Shown here piece by piece: positions 1 through 10,942 of a stretch of 64,000 nucleotides of DNA. The notes below the pieces were generated by a model. The model worked only from the letters and a program-made list of their open reading frames with translations. It ran no database searches and was not told the origin of the DNA. Positions within the stretch are counted from its first letter, which is position 1. Each line of letters opens with the position of its first letter. The stretch is from Beroe forskalii (taxonomy: Eukaryota > Ctenophora > Nuda > Beroida > Beroidae): NCBI GenBank assembly GCA_011033025.1, contig WFMF01000204.1, forward strand, positions 124,001 through 188,000, written 5' to 3'. Both the position numbers and the translations under genes were made by a program.

Positions 1-472
1 ATACCTAGATATGTAAATGAATAAAGTAAACCTGTGTGGTAGTGGTACACTTCGCAGGGCAAGCTATTTCATGTAGTGACATGCACTGTGAGAGCCCCAA
101 AACTGGATGACTGATGCGGTGTTCTCGCGACTTTAGAACTACAGAGTCATGTGCCTGCGTCCAGTGAAAGTAGGTACATGAAAATCACTTCTAATCCCAC
201 CTGAAACGAACAACTTTAAAATAAAAGATGATATTAAATTTGAAAGTATATTATAGGTGCCCACCAGCCACAGACTGCAGAGCACACCAAATTGCAACTA
301 CAGAAACAGAGACAGTATCACAGTCTGTATTTAAATTTTATCAACAAACCACAGTACAGAAATGCTGTACTCTAATCAATCCATGTCTCTATAGTTAGTA
401 GAAAAAAAGGGACAAGTATATGATTTTGAACTAAAAAACTAATGAATCAATGCATGTACCAATAATGTACAT

Positions 473-515
473 TAGGTATACCCCTCCCAGGCTCGTTTTA
501 GCGAACGTGTAATTT
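473..515. repeat. Dispersed repeat fragment, copy 1
   Basis: A short stretch containing 'ACCCCTCCCAGGCTCGTTTT' followed by 'AGCGAACGTGTAA' recurs in diverged form at about 41988-42030 ('ACCCCTCCCAAGCTTGTTTT'). It is probably a fragment of an interspersed element. No coding meaning is seen, and no gene is visible elsewhere in 1-789. Confidence 0.4.
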
Positions 516-789
516 CTGTAAGTTGCCTACATGTCATTAAGCTAAATGAAATTAAGTCTTTTTTGAGGCCCAAGGGCTTCAATACATATAAACCTAAGCG
601 TAATTGAAAAAATTTCATAAAAATTTCAAAATTCGCTAAATTTTTGGAAGATCCATGAAGATTATTGTGTACAGTTGCACAAATGTTCATGCGTAGAAAG
701 TTAGCTGAAATTTTCTAAAGGTTCGATTTTAAACACCAAAACCTTTGGTTCGGAAAATTTTGTATACGATGTCAATTAATAAAGCTTAC

Positions 790-899
790 CAGTCTGATTC
801 AACTCCATGGCTCCTTGCTGGATATCTTCTGGGTTCTGACATGTCGGCGTTCTTTGATGTCGATAGCTTTCTCCCGTTCTCGGACAGACATAGCAATAG
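790..899 (-). CDS. Candidate internal exon of a Cys-rich secreted or extracellular protein
   Basis: On the minus strand an acceptor-like 'TCAGTTTTAG' precedes a 110-bp open stretch that ends at a good donor, 'ACTG|GTAAGC'. The frame that is open throughout reads YCYVCPRTGESYRHQ and continues with a further Cys (PTCQNPEDIQQ) and a possible N-glycosylation site (NQT) near its end. A CxxC pair at the start of an exon is typical of small extracellular Cys-rich modules such as Ly6/uPAR, but one exon is too little to assign a family. Exon phases would be 1 at the start and 1 at the end. No partner exons were found nearby, so any gene would continue outside this block. Confidence 0.35.
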
Positions 900-949
900 C
901 TAAAACTGAGCGAGATTTCATGTTAGACTTTGGTGAATAATGAGGGGAC

Positions 950-1350
950 TGCCACTGTCCCAATTGTGATCCCGTCCCAATTTACTTTTGGGACTGGTTC
1001 TTGGGACACTTGGGGCAACTGGGACATTTCGGACAATTGGGACAAACATGAAGTCGAAAAAATCAGTCAATTATCATTTTCCCATTGATCCAAGTTATAT
1101 TCTAATTCATACTACTATACTAAAGTACATTTGATTGTGTTTGTTTGCAGTGCCGCTATGTAACAGGCTGTGAGACAAAAAACACTAGGTTAATTGCTGC
1201 TCAGAAACAGAATAATTTAAGCCCCAGTTGTCTTTGTCACTTTTGTCCCAATTTTCCCAAATGTTCCATTTTTCCTTGTCCCAATTCACTTTTAGAGTCC
1301 CATTCTTCTCTGTCTCATTTGTCCCAATTGTCCCATTTGTTCCATTTTCT
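950..1350. repeat. Foldback region built of GGGACAATT / AATTGTCCC units
   Basis: The left arm (about 953-1055) is full of 'TTGGGAC' units. The right arm (about 1210-1345) carries the complement, 'GTCCCAATT', many times. The two arms could pair over a central AT-rich loop of about 150 bp. The short ORFs here are only this repeat read through. It is probably an old foldback or miniature inverted-repeat element. No target duplication was recognised. Confidence 0.45.
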
Positions 1351-1888
1351 CTGTATATATTTTTATTCTCTTAAGTGGGTGGCCTTGCCAACAGTCTTCA
1401 TGATTGACTAAGTGCTGTCCCTTAGCACAACCAAGACGGCTCTTTATAAATAAAAAAGGTTTGAAATATATATTGACATTGTGATTGTGTTGTGAAATAT
1501 ATTCCCAATACCAATTCCACTTCACACTTTTTCGTTAGGTATGTATAAATTCACGATAATATTCGTTATGTAACTCTATATTACAAGATTACATACCGAC
1601 ACTGTCAAAAAATGAAAGGGTTAGCATACACAGCTAAAATTCCACAATACAGACTGTGTGTAGGTATATTATGTGTAGGTAGATAATGTTTGTGTAAGTA
1701 CCAGGATATTTAGAGCTTAATAAAAGCAGTGAAGTTTAGATTTTGAGCTCCAGAAGCGGAGTTATGACCAAAAACAGTTTTTGGTCATAAAAAAACAAAA
1801 AACGATAACTTTAAAAGCTCGAAAATGAAAGTTTAATTTCTTGTTCCGTTTTACTATACTTTATTGGCCTTTATTTAGCCGGCCCTAT

Positions 1889-2660
1889 GGACAAAAATTG
1901 AATTAATCCAAGCTACTCATACAACATGGCATGGTAAAATGATAGCTCGATGATTGATATATTAATGGTAGATAGGTAAGAAAGAGCAAACTGATATGGA
2001 TATCATCATGAAAACACGCAATCTATCGCAATAGGATCACATAAAGCAATTCAATGTAAAAACATGGCTCGAGTGTGATATTTTGGGTAAAGGTATGTAG
2101 TATGTACCCATGCCTACGAAATATCACTAAATAATGCTTATCGAAAACTATCGAACGAAAGTAAGGGTAGAATTAATCCCAGAGCCTACTAAGCCATGGC
2201 AGATTGAGATAAAATTATACTCGAAGAGCAAACTGACATTGATTGCATAGAAACTTAGAACACGTTATTCATCACAATATCACATTAGTAGTGCAATGTT
2301 TAAAAGTTTAAACATGGCTCGACAGAGGAAAAGTAATAATTTGGGTTATGCATATAATGGCATCAAGAAATAACACCTTCACAACAATAAAATTATCCAA
2401 TGCAACTGAATGAAAGAGTTGGATTAATCCCAATTTCCAGCTACCCACAAGGCATGATAAAATGATATCTCGATTCTCGATTGATTGACGACTGTTGGTA
2501 TAAAGGAAAGAGCAAACTGCTAATTTATATATTTATTTATATATTTTATATGCTAAAATTATATGAGTAGGTATATTATGGATAGTATGAAAACACGATA
2601 TTTATCACAATATCACAAAGCAATGGCTCGACAGAGGAAGTGCAATAGAGTAATAATTAA
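1889..2660. repeat. Diverged satellite-like repeat, block 1
   Basis: Units of roughly 230-250 bp share landmark words such as 'ATTAATCCCAG', 'AAAGAGCAAACTGAT', 'ATGGCTCGA' and 'CAGAGGAAG'. At least three units are present, each heavily diverged with small indels. The same landmarks return at 5818-7437, so the two blocks were probably one array before the intervening 3.1 kb was inserted or duplicated. No ORF of note. Confidence 0.65.
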
Positions 2661-3720
2661 TTGAGACAATTAAAACGCCGTCATCTTAGGGATATTTCGA
2701 TTTTCGACAAATGCTTGATTTTCATTTTCAACTTGAATTTGGATAATTTATTTAACAATGCTTACAAGCGAATATATGATACCTAGTTTACAAGCACACA
2801 GAAGATGATCTAAAAGTACATTGTGGTTCGTGAGGCGGACACGCTGCTATAGTATTCTATATCAGTATCTATTCTACGGGAGTCTGCCTAGGTAATTAAT
2901 GAGCGAAAACTCAATTTGTCTTCAAGCCTAGACATAACACTCTAAAACCGTAGTGGAGGGAAATCAAGTACATTCAGATAATTATTGAGTAGGTAATCCA
3001 CTCAATTTGTTCTCAAGTCTGGTGAAATTCTCTCTGAAAATAAACACGAACCATACCGTATATACTAAAAACAAGCCGCGTTATTTGTATAATATTAGTT
3101 GAAATAGTGTACGTGTCAATTACTACATTACATTCCTAAATACGTCAAATTCTTGTCGTATTCTTCTTCTTCTTTCCACATCTTAACTTCGGTACGCCCC
3201 CTTGGCCGCTCTGCCCAGACCATAAGTCCTAAATTAACTCACGTCAATATCAGCTTTCTACATTATCAAAATAAAGCCACTGATCTGATTGTACCGACTA
3301 GATAAAGTATTAAAAACCGATACAAATCAATGCATAATACAAGCTTACAGGCATAATAGTTAGAAAATATTGAGCGTTATCGACCACTTCTGCGTAATTT
3401 TTATACTAAACTCATGTTTTATGTGTACAATAAAGAACAATTTCTTCAGACATCAATCTGCAAGTCGCATTCCAATGCACGACATTTGTACTTTCAGTAA
3501 AGGTGGTGAAGCATTTCACATGTATTAACCACAATACTACCCGAGAAGTTAGTGGGCAAGCATTGCACAATTTTGAAATACAATGAAAAATTTAAATAAA
3601 AGTCCAATAATAAAAAATCGTTATATCCAAAATATTTCCTTTAATTCTAAACTGAAAAGACAATCGGGCAAAAGGGGGCCAAAAAAAAATAGGGGAAAAG
3701 AAACTTAAAGGGAATTTTTC
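2661..3720. other. AT-rich stretch without a recognisable gene
   Basis: No exon with convincing splice sites and no tandem structure was seen. A polyA-like run lies near 3684. Confidence 0.4.
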
Positions 3721-3994
3721 CAAATTTAGTTCAAATACGACTGATGCGTGAAATTAGATCTGTTTGCTATATTTCAGCACGTGAGTTCACATGGATGATT
3801 TGTAGAAATTAAGAAATATATCAATTCTAGTAAATCCAAGTTAGAATAACGTAGTTTTGGACTTCGTCAGGGTGAGTTACGTGGGTTAGACTTGCGTGTG
3901 GGCTTATAACGTGGGTTCGGACTACGAGACAGTTACGTGGGTCCAAACTGCCTTTGGGCAAGTAACATGGGTTCAAACATACATCTGTCAATAT
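3721..3994. repeat. Duplicated segment flanking palindrome copy 1
   Basis: This block ('GATGCGTGAAATTAGATCTG' through 'ACGTGGGTCCAAACTGCC') closely matches about 5367-5645. In both places it leads straight into a copy of the same long palindrome. The palindrome and its left flank were therefore duplicated together. Confidence 0.7.
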
Positions 3995-4136
3995 CACCAC
4001 CAAAACCGTTGGACGGTTGGTCGTAACCCCCGCGGGTTTGGATGTGACAACGGAACCTGAAAGAGAGACAAAATTGGTTGATCACATCCAAACCAGCGGG
4101 GGTTACTAGACCAACCGTCCAACGGTTTTGGTGGTG
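3995..4136. mobile_element. Long palindromic element, copy 1
   Basis: The arms are near-perfect inverted repeats starting 'CACCACCAAAACCGTTGGAC' and including 'GGTTTGGATGTGA', around a short loop. The second copy is at 5646-5789. The shape is that of a foldback MITE. No clear target duplication, and no coding capacity. Confidence 0.65.
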
Positions 4137-4990
4137 TTAATACATAATATAGAAGATGTATCATGATAATTGGGAGCAAATTTGGAAAGCCGAGATGTCA
4201 AGAACGGGAAATGGTAGGGCCATGATCGAGGTCACGTTTTGTTGATCTAAGATGGGAAAATGTTATAGGCTATAAGAGAAGTTATGGTGACGTCATTTCA
4301 CGTCATTATGACGTCATCAACTTAGCGAAATTTTATTTCTTTTTAGCGAAAATAGGCTATTTCGAGCGCATTTTTCACCAAGAAGGAAAGGAGATAGCTG
4401 TCTGATTTTTCAGAATGATTTTAGCAAATTTAAAGAGCTTTCAGAAAATCATATGGATCATTGGGCTATCTCGATTTTTCATCGAGATATACGCGATTTT
4501 CTAAGGTACGGTGAAAAATCAATTTCCAAATTATAGGACAAAACTTTAAACGAATGAGATGTCAAGAACTGCGACTTATCTTGAGACGAGACCGGTCAAA
4601 ATCTGTTGTACTAAGGCGAAATTGTCTTATAGGCTATATGGGAAGTTGGTTTGAGCCTATTTGGGTGCTGTGATGACGTCATCAAAATCGCGTAAAACCA
4701 CTAAAATAGCGTATTTTTGCGATAGAACGCTATTTTGCGCTTCTTTGGACATCTCCAACTCAAAGAGTTTTCATTGGATTATGTTTTACTTTGATCTGCT
4801 GGTTTTAGACCTTGAGACTTAGCTATAAAACGAGTTTCAGGGCGATCGGTGGAAGATTGTTGTCGTGCGAGGCTTCTAAAAATTGAACTGCAAATTGTAG
4901 TCCTATTCTGTGATACGATGGTGAACTGATTATGGTTTCTCCATGTCTCGCAATGAATAGGGACGGGAAATATATGATGGACTAGTGAAG
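4137..4990. other. No gene visible
   Basis: The block contains two loosely similar halves (around 4200-4520 and 4545-4760) sharing 'GAGATGTCAAGAAC', a 'TATAGGCTATA' motif and 'GTGACGTCAT'-type words. This suggests a diverged tandem duplication of about 360 bp. No convincing exon. Confidence 0.35.
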
Positions 4991-5562
4991 CACGTGAGTT
5001 CACGCGGACGTTTTGTAGAAATTAGGGGATTTGAAGAAATTGATATTTAAACGGGATTTTTGACATGATCACGTTGAAATGAGTTTGAAAACGACTAATG
5101 CACGTGAAGTTAGATCTGGTTGCTATATTTCAGCACGTGAGTACACACGGATGTTTTGTAGAAATTAGGGGATTTGAAGAAATTGATATTTAAACGGGAT
5201 TTTTGACATGATCACGTTGAAATGAGTTTGAAAACGACTAATGCACGTGAAATTAGATCTGGTTGCTATATTTCAGCACGTGAGTACACACGGATGTTTT
5301 GTAGAAATTAGGGGATTTGAAGAAATTGATATTTAAACGGGATTTTTGACATGATCACGTTGAAATGAGTTTGAATACGACTAATGCACGTGAAATTAGA
5401 TCTGGTTGCTACATTTCAGCACGTGAGTTCACGTGGACGATTTGTAGAAATTAAGAAATATATCAATTCCAGTAATTTCAAGTTAGAATAACGTAGTTTT
5501 GGACTTCGTCAGGGTGAGTTACGTGGGTTCGGCTTGCGTGTGGGCTAGTTACGTGGGTTCAG
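4991..5562. repeat. 143-bp tandem repeat
   Basis: The landmark 'CACGTGAGT' starts units at 4991, 5134, 5277 and 5420, exactly 143 bp apart. The middle units are nearly identical ('GGGGATTTGAAGAAATTGAT' in each). The last unit switches after about 40 bp into the sequence shared with 3750-3994. The repeat is non-coding. Confidence 0.8.
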
Positions 5563-5645
5563 ACTACACGAGGTCAAGTAACATGGGTCCAAACTGCCTT
5601 TGGGCAAGTAATACGGGTGCAAAATACATACATCTGTCAAGATAT

Positions 5646-5789
5646 CACCACCAAAACCGTTGGACGGTTGGTCTAGTAACCCCCCGCGGGTTTGGATGTG
5701 ACAACGGAACCTGAAAAGAGACAAAATGGGCTGATCACATCCAAACCAGCGGGGGGTTACTAGACCAACCGTCCAACGGTTTTGGTGGT
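5646..5789. mobile_element. Long palindromic element, copy 2
   Basis: The second copy of the element at 3995-4136, with arms that begin 'CACCACCAAAACCGTTGGAC' and end in its complement. The arm-to-arm match is almost complete, so the DNA or RNA would form a stable hairpin. Its left flank is the duplicate of 3721-3994. Confidence 0.7.
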
Positions 5790-5817
5790 AACACCAAATG
5801 ATTAAAAGGACAAAACT

Positions 5818-7437
5818 GTTGACTGAAAGTCAGGGTTAAAATAATCCCAGCTACTCATACATTATGACATGGTAAAATGATAGTTCGATTATTGATATAT
5901 TGATGGTAGATAGGTAAGAAAGAGCAAACTGATATGGATATCATCATGAAAACACGCAATCTATCGCAATAGGATCTCATAAAGCAATTCAATGTAAAAC
6001 ATGGCTCGAGTCTGATATTTTGGGTAAAGCTATATGTATAGTATGTACCCATGCCTACAAAATATCACTAAATAATGCTCATCAAAACTATCGAACGAAA
6101 GTCAGGGTAGAATTAATCCCAGAGCCTACTAAGCCATAGCAGATTGAGATAAAATTATACTCGAATGATGGTTTGTAAGGAAAGAGCAAACTGACATTGA
6201 TTGCATAGAAACTTGGAACACGTTATTCATCACAATATCACATTAGTAGTGCAATGTTTAAAAGTTTAAACAGGGCTTGACAGAGGAAAAGTAATAATTT
6301 GGGTTATGCATACAATGGCATCAAGAAATAATACCTTCACAACAATAAAATAAATCATCCAATGAAACTAAAAGAAAGAGTTGGATTAATCCCAATTTCC
6401 AGCTACCCACAAGGCATGATAAAATGATATCTCGATTGATTGACGATTGTTGGTATAAAGGAAAGAGCAAACTGCTAATTTATATATTTATTTATATATA
6501 TTTGAATATATTATGGATAGTATGAAAACACGATATTTATCACAATATCATTAAGCAATGGCTCGACAGAGGAAGTGCAATAGAGTAATAATTAATTGGG
6601 CCATGCATACCTACAAGGCATCAAGAAATAATACAGTACCTACAGCAATAAAATTATCCGATCAAAGAAAGAGTTGTGTCAATTTCAGACCCGTTATAAC
6701 AATTAGGTATGACAAAATATCTCGATTGATGGTATAGGAGAGAGAAAACTGATATGTTAGCAAGCTGTATGAAAACACTAATTCATCACAATATACTGTA
6801 ACAGAGCAATTTAATGTTTAAACATGGTTCGACAGAGGAAGCATTATAATTTGGGTCGTGCAATTCAAAATATCACAAATGCCTAATTACAGGATAAAAC
6901 AGTTGAATGAAAGTCATGAGGGTTGAATTAATCCCAGCTACTCACACATGGCAGATAAAATTACATCTCGAAGAGCAAACTGATATTGATAGCATGAAAA
7001 CAAGTTATTCATCACAATACAAAGCAACTAAATGTTTAAAAGTTTAAACATAGCTCGACAGAGGAAGTGTTATAATTTGGGTTATGCATAGGCATCAAGA
7101 AATAATGAAACTGGAAGAAAGGGTTGAATTAATCTTAGTTGCCCACAAGGCATATAAAATGATATCTCGATTGGTTGGTAAAGAAAGAGCAAACTGATAT
7201 TGATATGGATAGCATGAATGCACATTATTTATCACATAACAATATCACAATAGCAATGGCTCGACAGAGGAAGTGAAATAGAGTAATAATTAATTGAGTT
7301 ATGCCTACAAGGCATCAAGAAATAACAAACAGCTGAGTTAATCCCAGCTTCTCACAATCACATTAAAGCATTAAGGCATGATAAAATGATTATATCTCAA
7401 TTGATGGTGGGAGAGGGCAAACTAATTTGCATAATAG
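5818..7437. repeat. Diverged satellite-like repeat, block 2
   Basis: About six imperfect units of roughly 230-250 bp with the landmarks listed for 1889-2660. The first part (5820-6560) is close to a direct copy of 1889-2660. The Penelope-like element sits at the right edge of this array, suggesting insertion into the satellite. Confidence 0.65.
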
Positions 7438-7816
7438 CATAGTCTTTTGCTTATACTAAGGGTTTATTAATTCCATTTTAGATCTGTTTTCTTTGAAATT
7501 CTTTTGTATATATATGAATGTTTAGTTTTCACCACATTTTAGGGCTTGAATTTTTAATAACATATACACTTTCTCTCATATCATTGGTTCAACTTGGTAT
7601 TTTGATATTCATTTTGATTTTGTTTCACCTTATAAATCATATCATTGGTTTTCACATCATAATCTCAGAATGTTGTGTTACACTATGTGGAGATCCTGAA
7701 GAAGAAATATTTAATTTCGAAACTGACAGTCGATTAGTGGTATACATAGTGTGTGGGTTTGATATCATTTTTGAGATTTGTGTTTCACTGCATCAATGAT
7801 CAATCACTTCAAACAT
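7438..7816 (+). repeat. Left pseudo-LTR of the Penelope-like element
   Basis: It begins 'CATAGTCTTTTGC' and ends 'CACTTCAAACAT'. It is almost identical to 10943-11323. The RT ORF starts inside it at 7796, so the repeat supplies the start of the coding region as well as the ribozyme. Confidence 0.9.
7680..7752 (+). ncRNA. Type I hammerhead ribozyme in left pseudo-LTR
   Basis: All core parts are visible: the catalytic box CTGAAGA (7696-7702), stem II GAAAT/ATTTC with loop ATTTA (7704-7718), the GAAA box (7719-7722), a 3-bp stem III ACT/AGT with loop GAC, and a GTC cleavage triplet ending at 7731. Stem I is open at its far end: GATC pairs with GATT next to the core, and nine more pairs (ACACTATGT with ACATAGTGT) lie beyond an internal loop. 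One extra A (7703) lies between the catalytic box and stem II. Self-cleavage is known for such motifs in Penelope-like elements; activity here is inferred. Confidence 0.85.
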
Positions 7817-10800
7817 GTTAGAACCGTGCAAGCACGGGATGATTCACCCACATCACTGGTTGTTGACATAGACCATAGAACACCATCTCACACCCATGGT
7901 GAAGCAGTTTTAAATAACACAAATAAATCTAGGTGCTATGATTTATATGTCAATTACCCCCGCCTCCGCACAAAAGTGAGCACTTCACTTCTGAGATTAT
8001 CCTTCTTAAAGAAATGCAGACTTTTGAAAAGACCACCTCAGGTTTTCAGAATAAGAACATCAAAGTTAACACCATTGAAATCACTCATAGATGCAGCTCA
8101 GGTAGCTGAAGCAAAGATTTTAGACAATGCTATAGCCTCCAAGCAAGAAGAAATTCATCATCTAAAGAAATGTTTGGCACTGTCAGACACTAACTATCTA
8201 CTAGATCATAATGAAAGAGAGATTAGCAATGTGCAAAAAGCCTTAGACAGAAAGTTCAATTGGCTCAAAAAACAAGACCTTACTCATTGGAAGGACTGGC
8301 CAGATAAAGTTTCAAGTCCCCAACCACATTTGGTTTCAGAAATACCCCCTAATAAACATCATCAGCAGTCATCTAAAAGAACTAGGAATTCCAAGAAGAG
8401 AGAAAAGAGAGCTCGTAATAAAATCAGAAGACTAGCAGAAAATGCCATTAGAAGTGGGTCAGTTGTTAATCTAACAAGTTTGGATATCCCACATGAAGCT
8501 ATTGTGGTTTTGGCTAAAAGAATAGGGTTCATCCCAACATCAACTCACAATAATTTTCAGGCAAAAATTGATGCTCATGCAGCTTTAGCAAAACTATGTA
8601 GAAAGACAAGAGGTTTGGTGAAAACTTTTGACCCTGAAGTATCTACATCATTGGAACCTGTTGAAGAGCAAGTGAATGATTTGGAACTTCCCCCTTGTCT
8701 TAAACGAAAGTATCTCACCACTCCAGAGAGCAGTGAAGATGCCCTGGTTGATGGGGTTTGTGAGGATGTATTGTCAGTGGTTGATAATTTAAAGCCAATG
8801 CCATCTAAATCTAACCTTAATAAGTATGAAAGGTTAGGACTTGATTGGATACTTGCTGAAGCCAATAAAGGTGAGTTACAATTCGTCAAGGCTGATAAAG
8901 GTGGTGCCCTATGCATCATAGAACGTTCAGCTATGAAAACTCTGGAATTTGACATGTTGAATGACACCTCACAGTTTACTTGCATTGGAGAGGCTGACCC
9001 CATCCCAGATATATTTAATTCTCTGCTTGACCAATGGAGATTAGGAGAAACTATGGGTCATGTCAGTAGAGAGGAGTCATATAATGTGGTTGGCTTATGT
9101 GACAGTGGAAGACCTAGTACACTTAGCCTTTTCAAGCCTGGTGTGCCATATTTCTATGGCTTGTTAAAGATTCATAAGCTGAGTCCAACTGATTTAGTTC
9201 ATGGAAACAAGATACCCCTCAGACTTGTCAATGACTTAAGTCAGGCCCCTACTGTCAGATCTGATAAGTTTTTGAATTGGAAGTTTTTGCAACCTCTCCA
9301 AAACGAATTCTGCAATGATCTTGTTCAGGACTCAACTGAAGCCCTTAAATGGCTTGAGGATATTGCTGAAGCAAACTCTGTTGGTTTAAGTAGTTTTTCA
9401 TGGGATTTCTCCTCCTTATACGACAGCTTATCCCCAGAATTTGTTATAGAGGCTCTTACCTTTGCTATTGCTGAATTGAGACCTGACTGGTCTGATGAGT
9501 TTGTGGGTTGGCTAATCAAGTTGGTGGAGCTTAGTTTGTCTTCTAGCTTTGGGAAATTTGGTGACTCTTGGTACTTGAATAAGTCTGGTATAGCTACTGG
9601 AGGATCTCTGTCAGTCTCCCTAGCAAATATAGCTGTTTACTACGCACTGAGGTGTACAATATTTGACTCAGATAATAAACCCAGTGAGCTTTTGAGTTTG
9701 AAGAGGTTTGTAGATGATCTTACTGGACTATGGACTGGCTCAGAAGAGGATTTCATTTCTTGGTCAGATAGTGTTAATGTTAATCTTCACAGACTTGGAC
9801 TATCTATCAAGGACAATGCCTCTGATCCTTGGGATTTTAACAGGCCAGGCTGCTATACTTCCTTTTTGGATATAAAGTTCATGTTCAGTGAGGCAGGTGA
9901 GCTTAGCACTGACATAAATATCAAGGCAACAGATGCAAGAGTCTTCTTGAATTATTCCAGCTATCACCCTAGACAAACTTTCCCCTCTATAGTTTATTCC
10001 CAAGGCCTTAGATATAGGCGGATAATCAATGACAATATCAAACTTTTCAGGCGTTTGGATGAATTGAAGGTTTGTTTCATAAGATCTGGTTACCCTAAGC
10101 AAATGATAGAAAAGATTTTTGATGATGTTGTCAAACGACCCAGAATCCTAGATTATAAGAAAAAAGAAAACAAAAAGCCCCCTAATGAGATAATGTGGTC
10201 ACAAACCTTTGGCCCAGGTACACCAGCCATTATCAAGGTGGTTAAAGAAGCTAACAAGATGTTGCAGAAATGCCCAGTGTGGGCCCAAAATGATAAGGTC
10301 ATAGGGGTGGTCAACAGAAGACCCAAAAATTTGGGTGACATGATCTTCAAAAGAAAGTGTCTGGCACTTTCATCAGGGGATAGTACAGGTACAAAATCTT
10401 GCACCCCCCTCATAACTCAGAATAGGTCTAGGAAAAAAGGCCGACCATGTACTTGTTGTCCAATGATGTCCAATACTGATTCTTTGGTCTCTTCATGTAC
10501 AGGAAATTCATTCAAGCTCCCAGAAGGAAATTGCAAGTCAAGAAATATCATTTACTGTGCTGAGTGTTTACTTTGCAACAAACAGTACACGGGCAAGTCT
10601 ACAAATAAGCTTCAGACTAGAATAGCAGGTCATAGGTCTCATCTGGGCTATGAAGATAATGGCATCAGTGAGTCAGATGAAAGAACCCTTGCTGAACACC
10701 TACAGGAAATTCACCATCTGCATTCAGTTGACTCCTTCAATAGCAACTACACGTTCTCAGTTCTAGAGGTGAGCCCTAGAAACTTGGACATTGCTGAACA

Positions 10801-10927
10801 GAAGTGGGTCAACAAGCTGCTCACTATTCAGCCATTTGGTCTGAATAAGGAAAGACCAGGTGGGGTTCTTGAGTCATTTAGAACTTTGGCTAATCGATCA
10901 CTGGATCTTAGGATCCAGTGCCTATGA
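7796..10927 (+). CDS. Penelope-like element reverse transcriptase with GIY-YIG endonuclease
   Basis: A 1043-residue protein copies element RNA and nicks target DNA. I chose the first ATG (7796); the frame is open a little further upstream. The N-terminal third is basic and partly coiled (for example KRTRNSKKREKRARNK). RT motifs follow in order: DFSSLYDSL with the first catalytic Asp near residue 537, GIATGGSLSVSLAN (motif B), RFVDDLTGLW with the catalytic Asp pair at about 640-641, FLDIKF, and a family-typical HPRQTFPSIVYSQGLRYRR. A Cys cluster (CTCC) precedes the nuclease, which shows NIIYCAECLLC, KQYTGKS and TRIAGH from about residue 916, with LNKERPGG near the end. Motifs look intact. Assignment to a named clade is not attempted. 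Confidence 0.93.
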   Translation: MINHFKHVRTVQARDDSPTSLVVDIDHRTPSHTHGEAVLNNTNKSRCYDLYVNYPRLRTKVSTSLLRLSFLKKCRLLKRPPQVFRIRTSKLTPLKSLIDAAQVAEAKILDNAIASKQEEIHHLKKCLALSDTNYLLDHNEREISNVQKALDRKFNWLKKQDLTHWKDWPDKVSSPQPHLVSEIPPNKHHQQSSKRTRNSKKREKRARNKIRRLAENAIRSGSVVNLTSLDIPHEAIVVLAKRIGFIPTSTHNNFQAKIDAHAALAKLCRKTRGLVKTFDPEVSTSLEPVEEQVNDLELPPCLKRKYLTTPESSEDALVDGVCEDVLSVVDNLKPMPSKSNLNKYERLGLDWILAEANKGELQFVKADKGGALCIIERSAMKTLEFDMLNDTSQFTCIGEADPIPDIFNSLLDQWRLGETMGHVSREESYNVVGLCDSGRPSTLSLFKPGVPYFYGLLKIHKLSPTDLVHGNKIPLRLVNDLSQAPTVRSDKFLNWKFLQPLQNEFCNDLVQDSTEALKWLEDIAEANSVGLSSFSWDFSSLYDSLSPEFVIEALTFAIAELRPDWSDEFVGWLIKLVELSLSSSFGKFGDSWYLNKSGIATGGSLSVSLANIAVYYALRCTIFDSDNKPSELLSLKRFVDDLTGLWTGSEEDFISWSDSVNVNLHRLGLSIKDNASDPWDFNRPGCYTSFLDIKFMFSEAGELSTDINIKATDARVFLNYSSYHPRQTFPSIVYSQGLRYRRIINDNIKLFRRLDELKVCFIRSGYPKQMIEKIFDDVVKRPRILDYKKKENKKPPNEIMWSQTFGPGTPAIIKVVKEANKMLQKCPVWAQNDKVIGVVNRRPKNLGDMIFKRKCLALSSGDSTGTKSCTPLITQNRSRKKGRPCTCCPMMSNTDSLVSSCTGNSFKLPEGNCKSRNIIYCAECLLCNKQYTGKSTNKLQTRIAGHRSHLGYEDNGISESDERTLAEHLQEIHHLHSVDSFNSNYTFSVLEVSPRNLDIAEQKWVNKLLTIQPFGLNKERPGGVLESFRTLANRSLDLRIQCL

Positions 10928-10942
10928 CCTTTTTTTATTATT

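Noticed and set aside
7518-7799. Short hydrophobic ORF in the pseudo-LTR (and its twin at 11091)
   Set aside because: It covers the hammerhead ribozyme and repeat; no sign of coding constraint beyond repeat identity.
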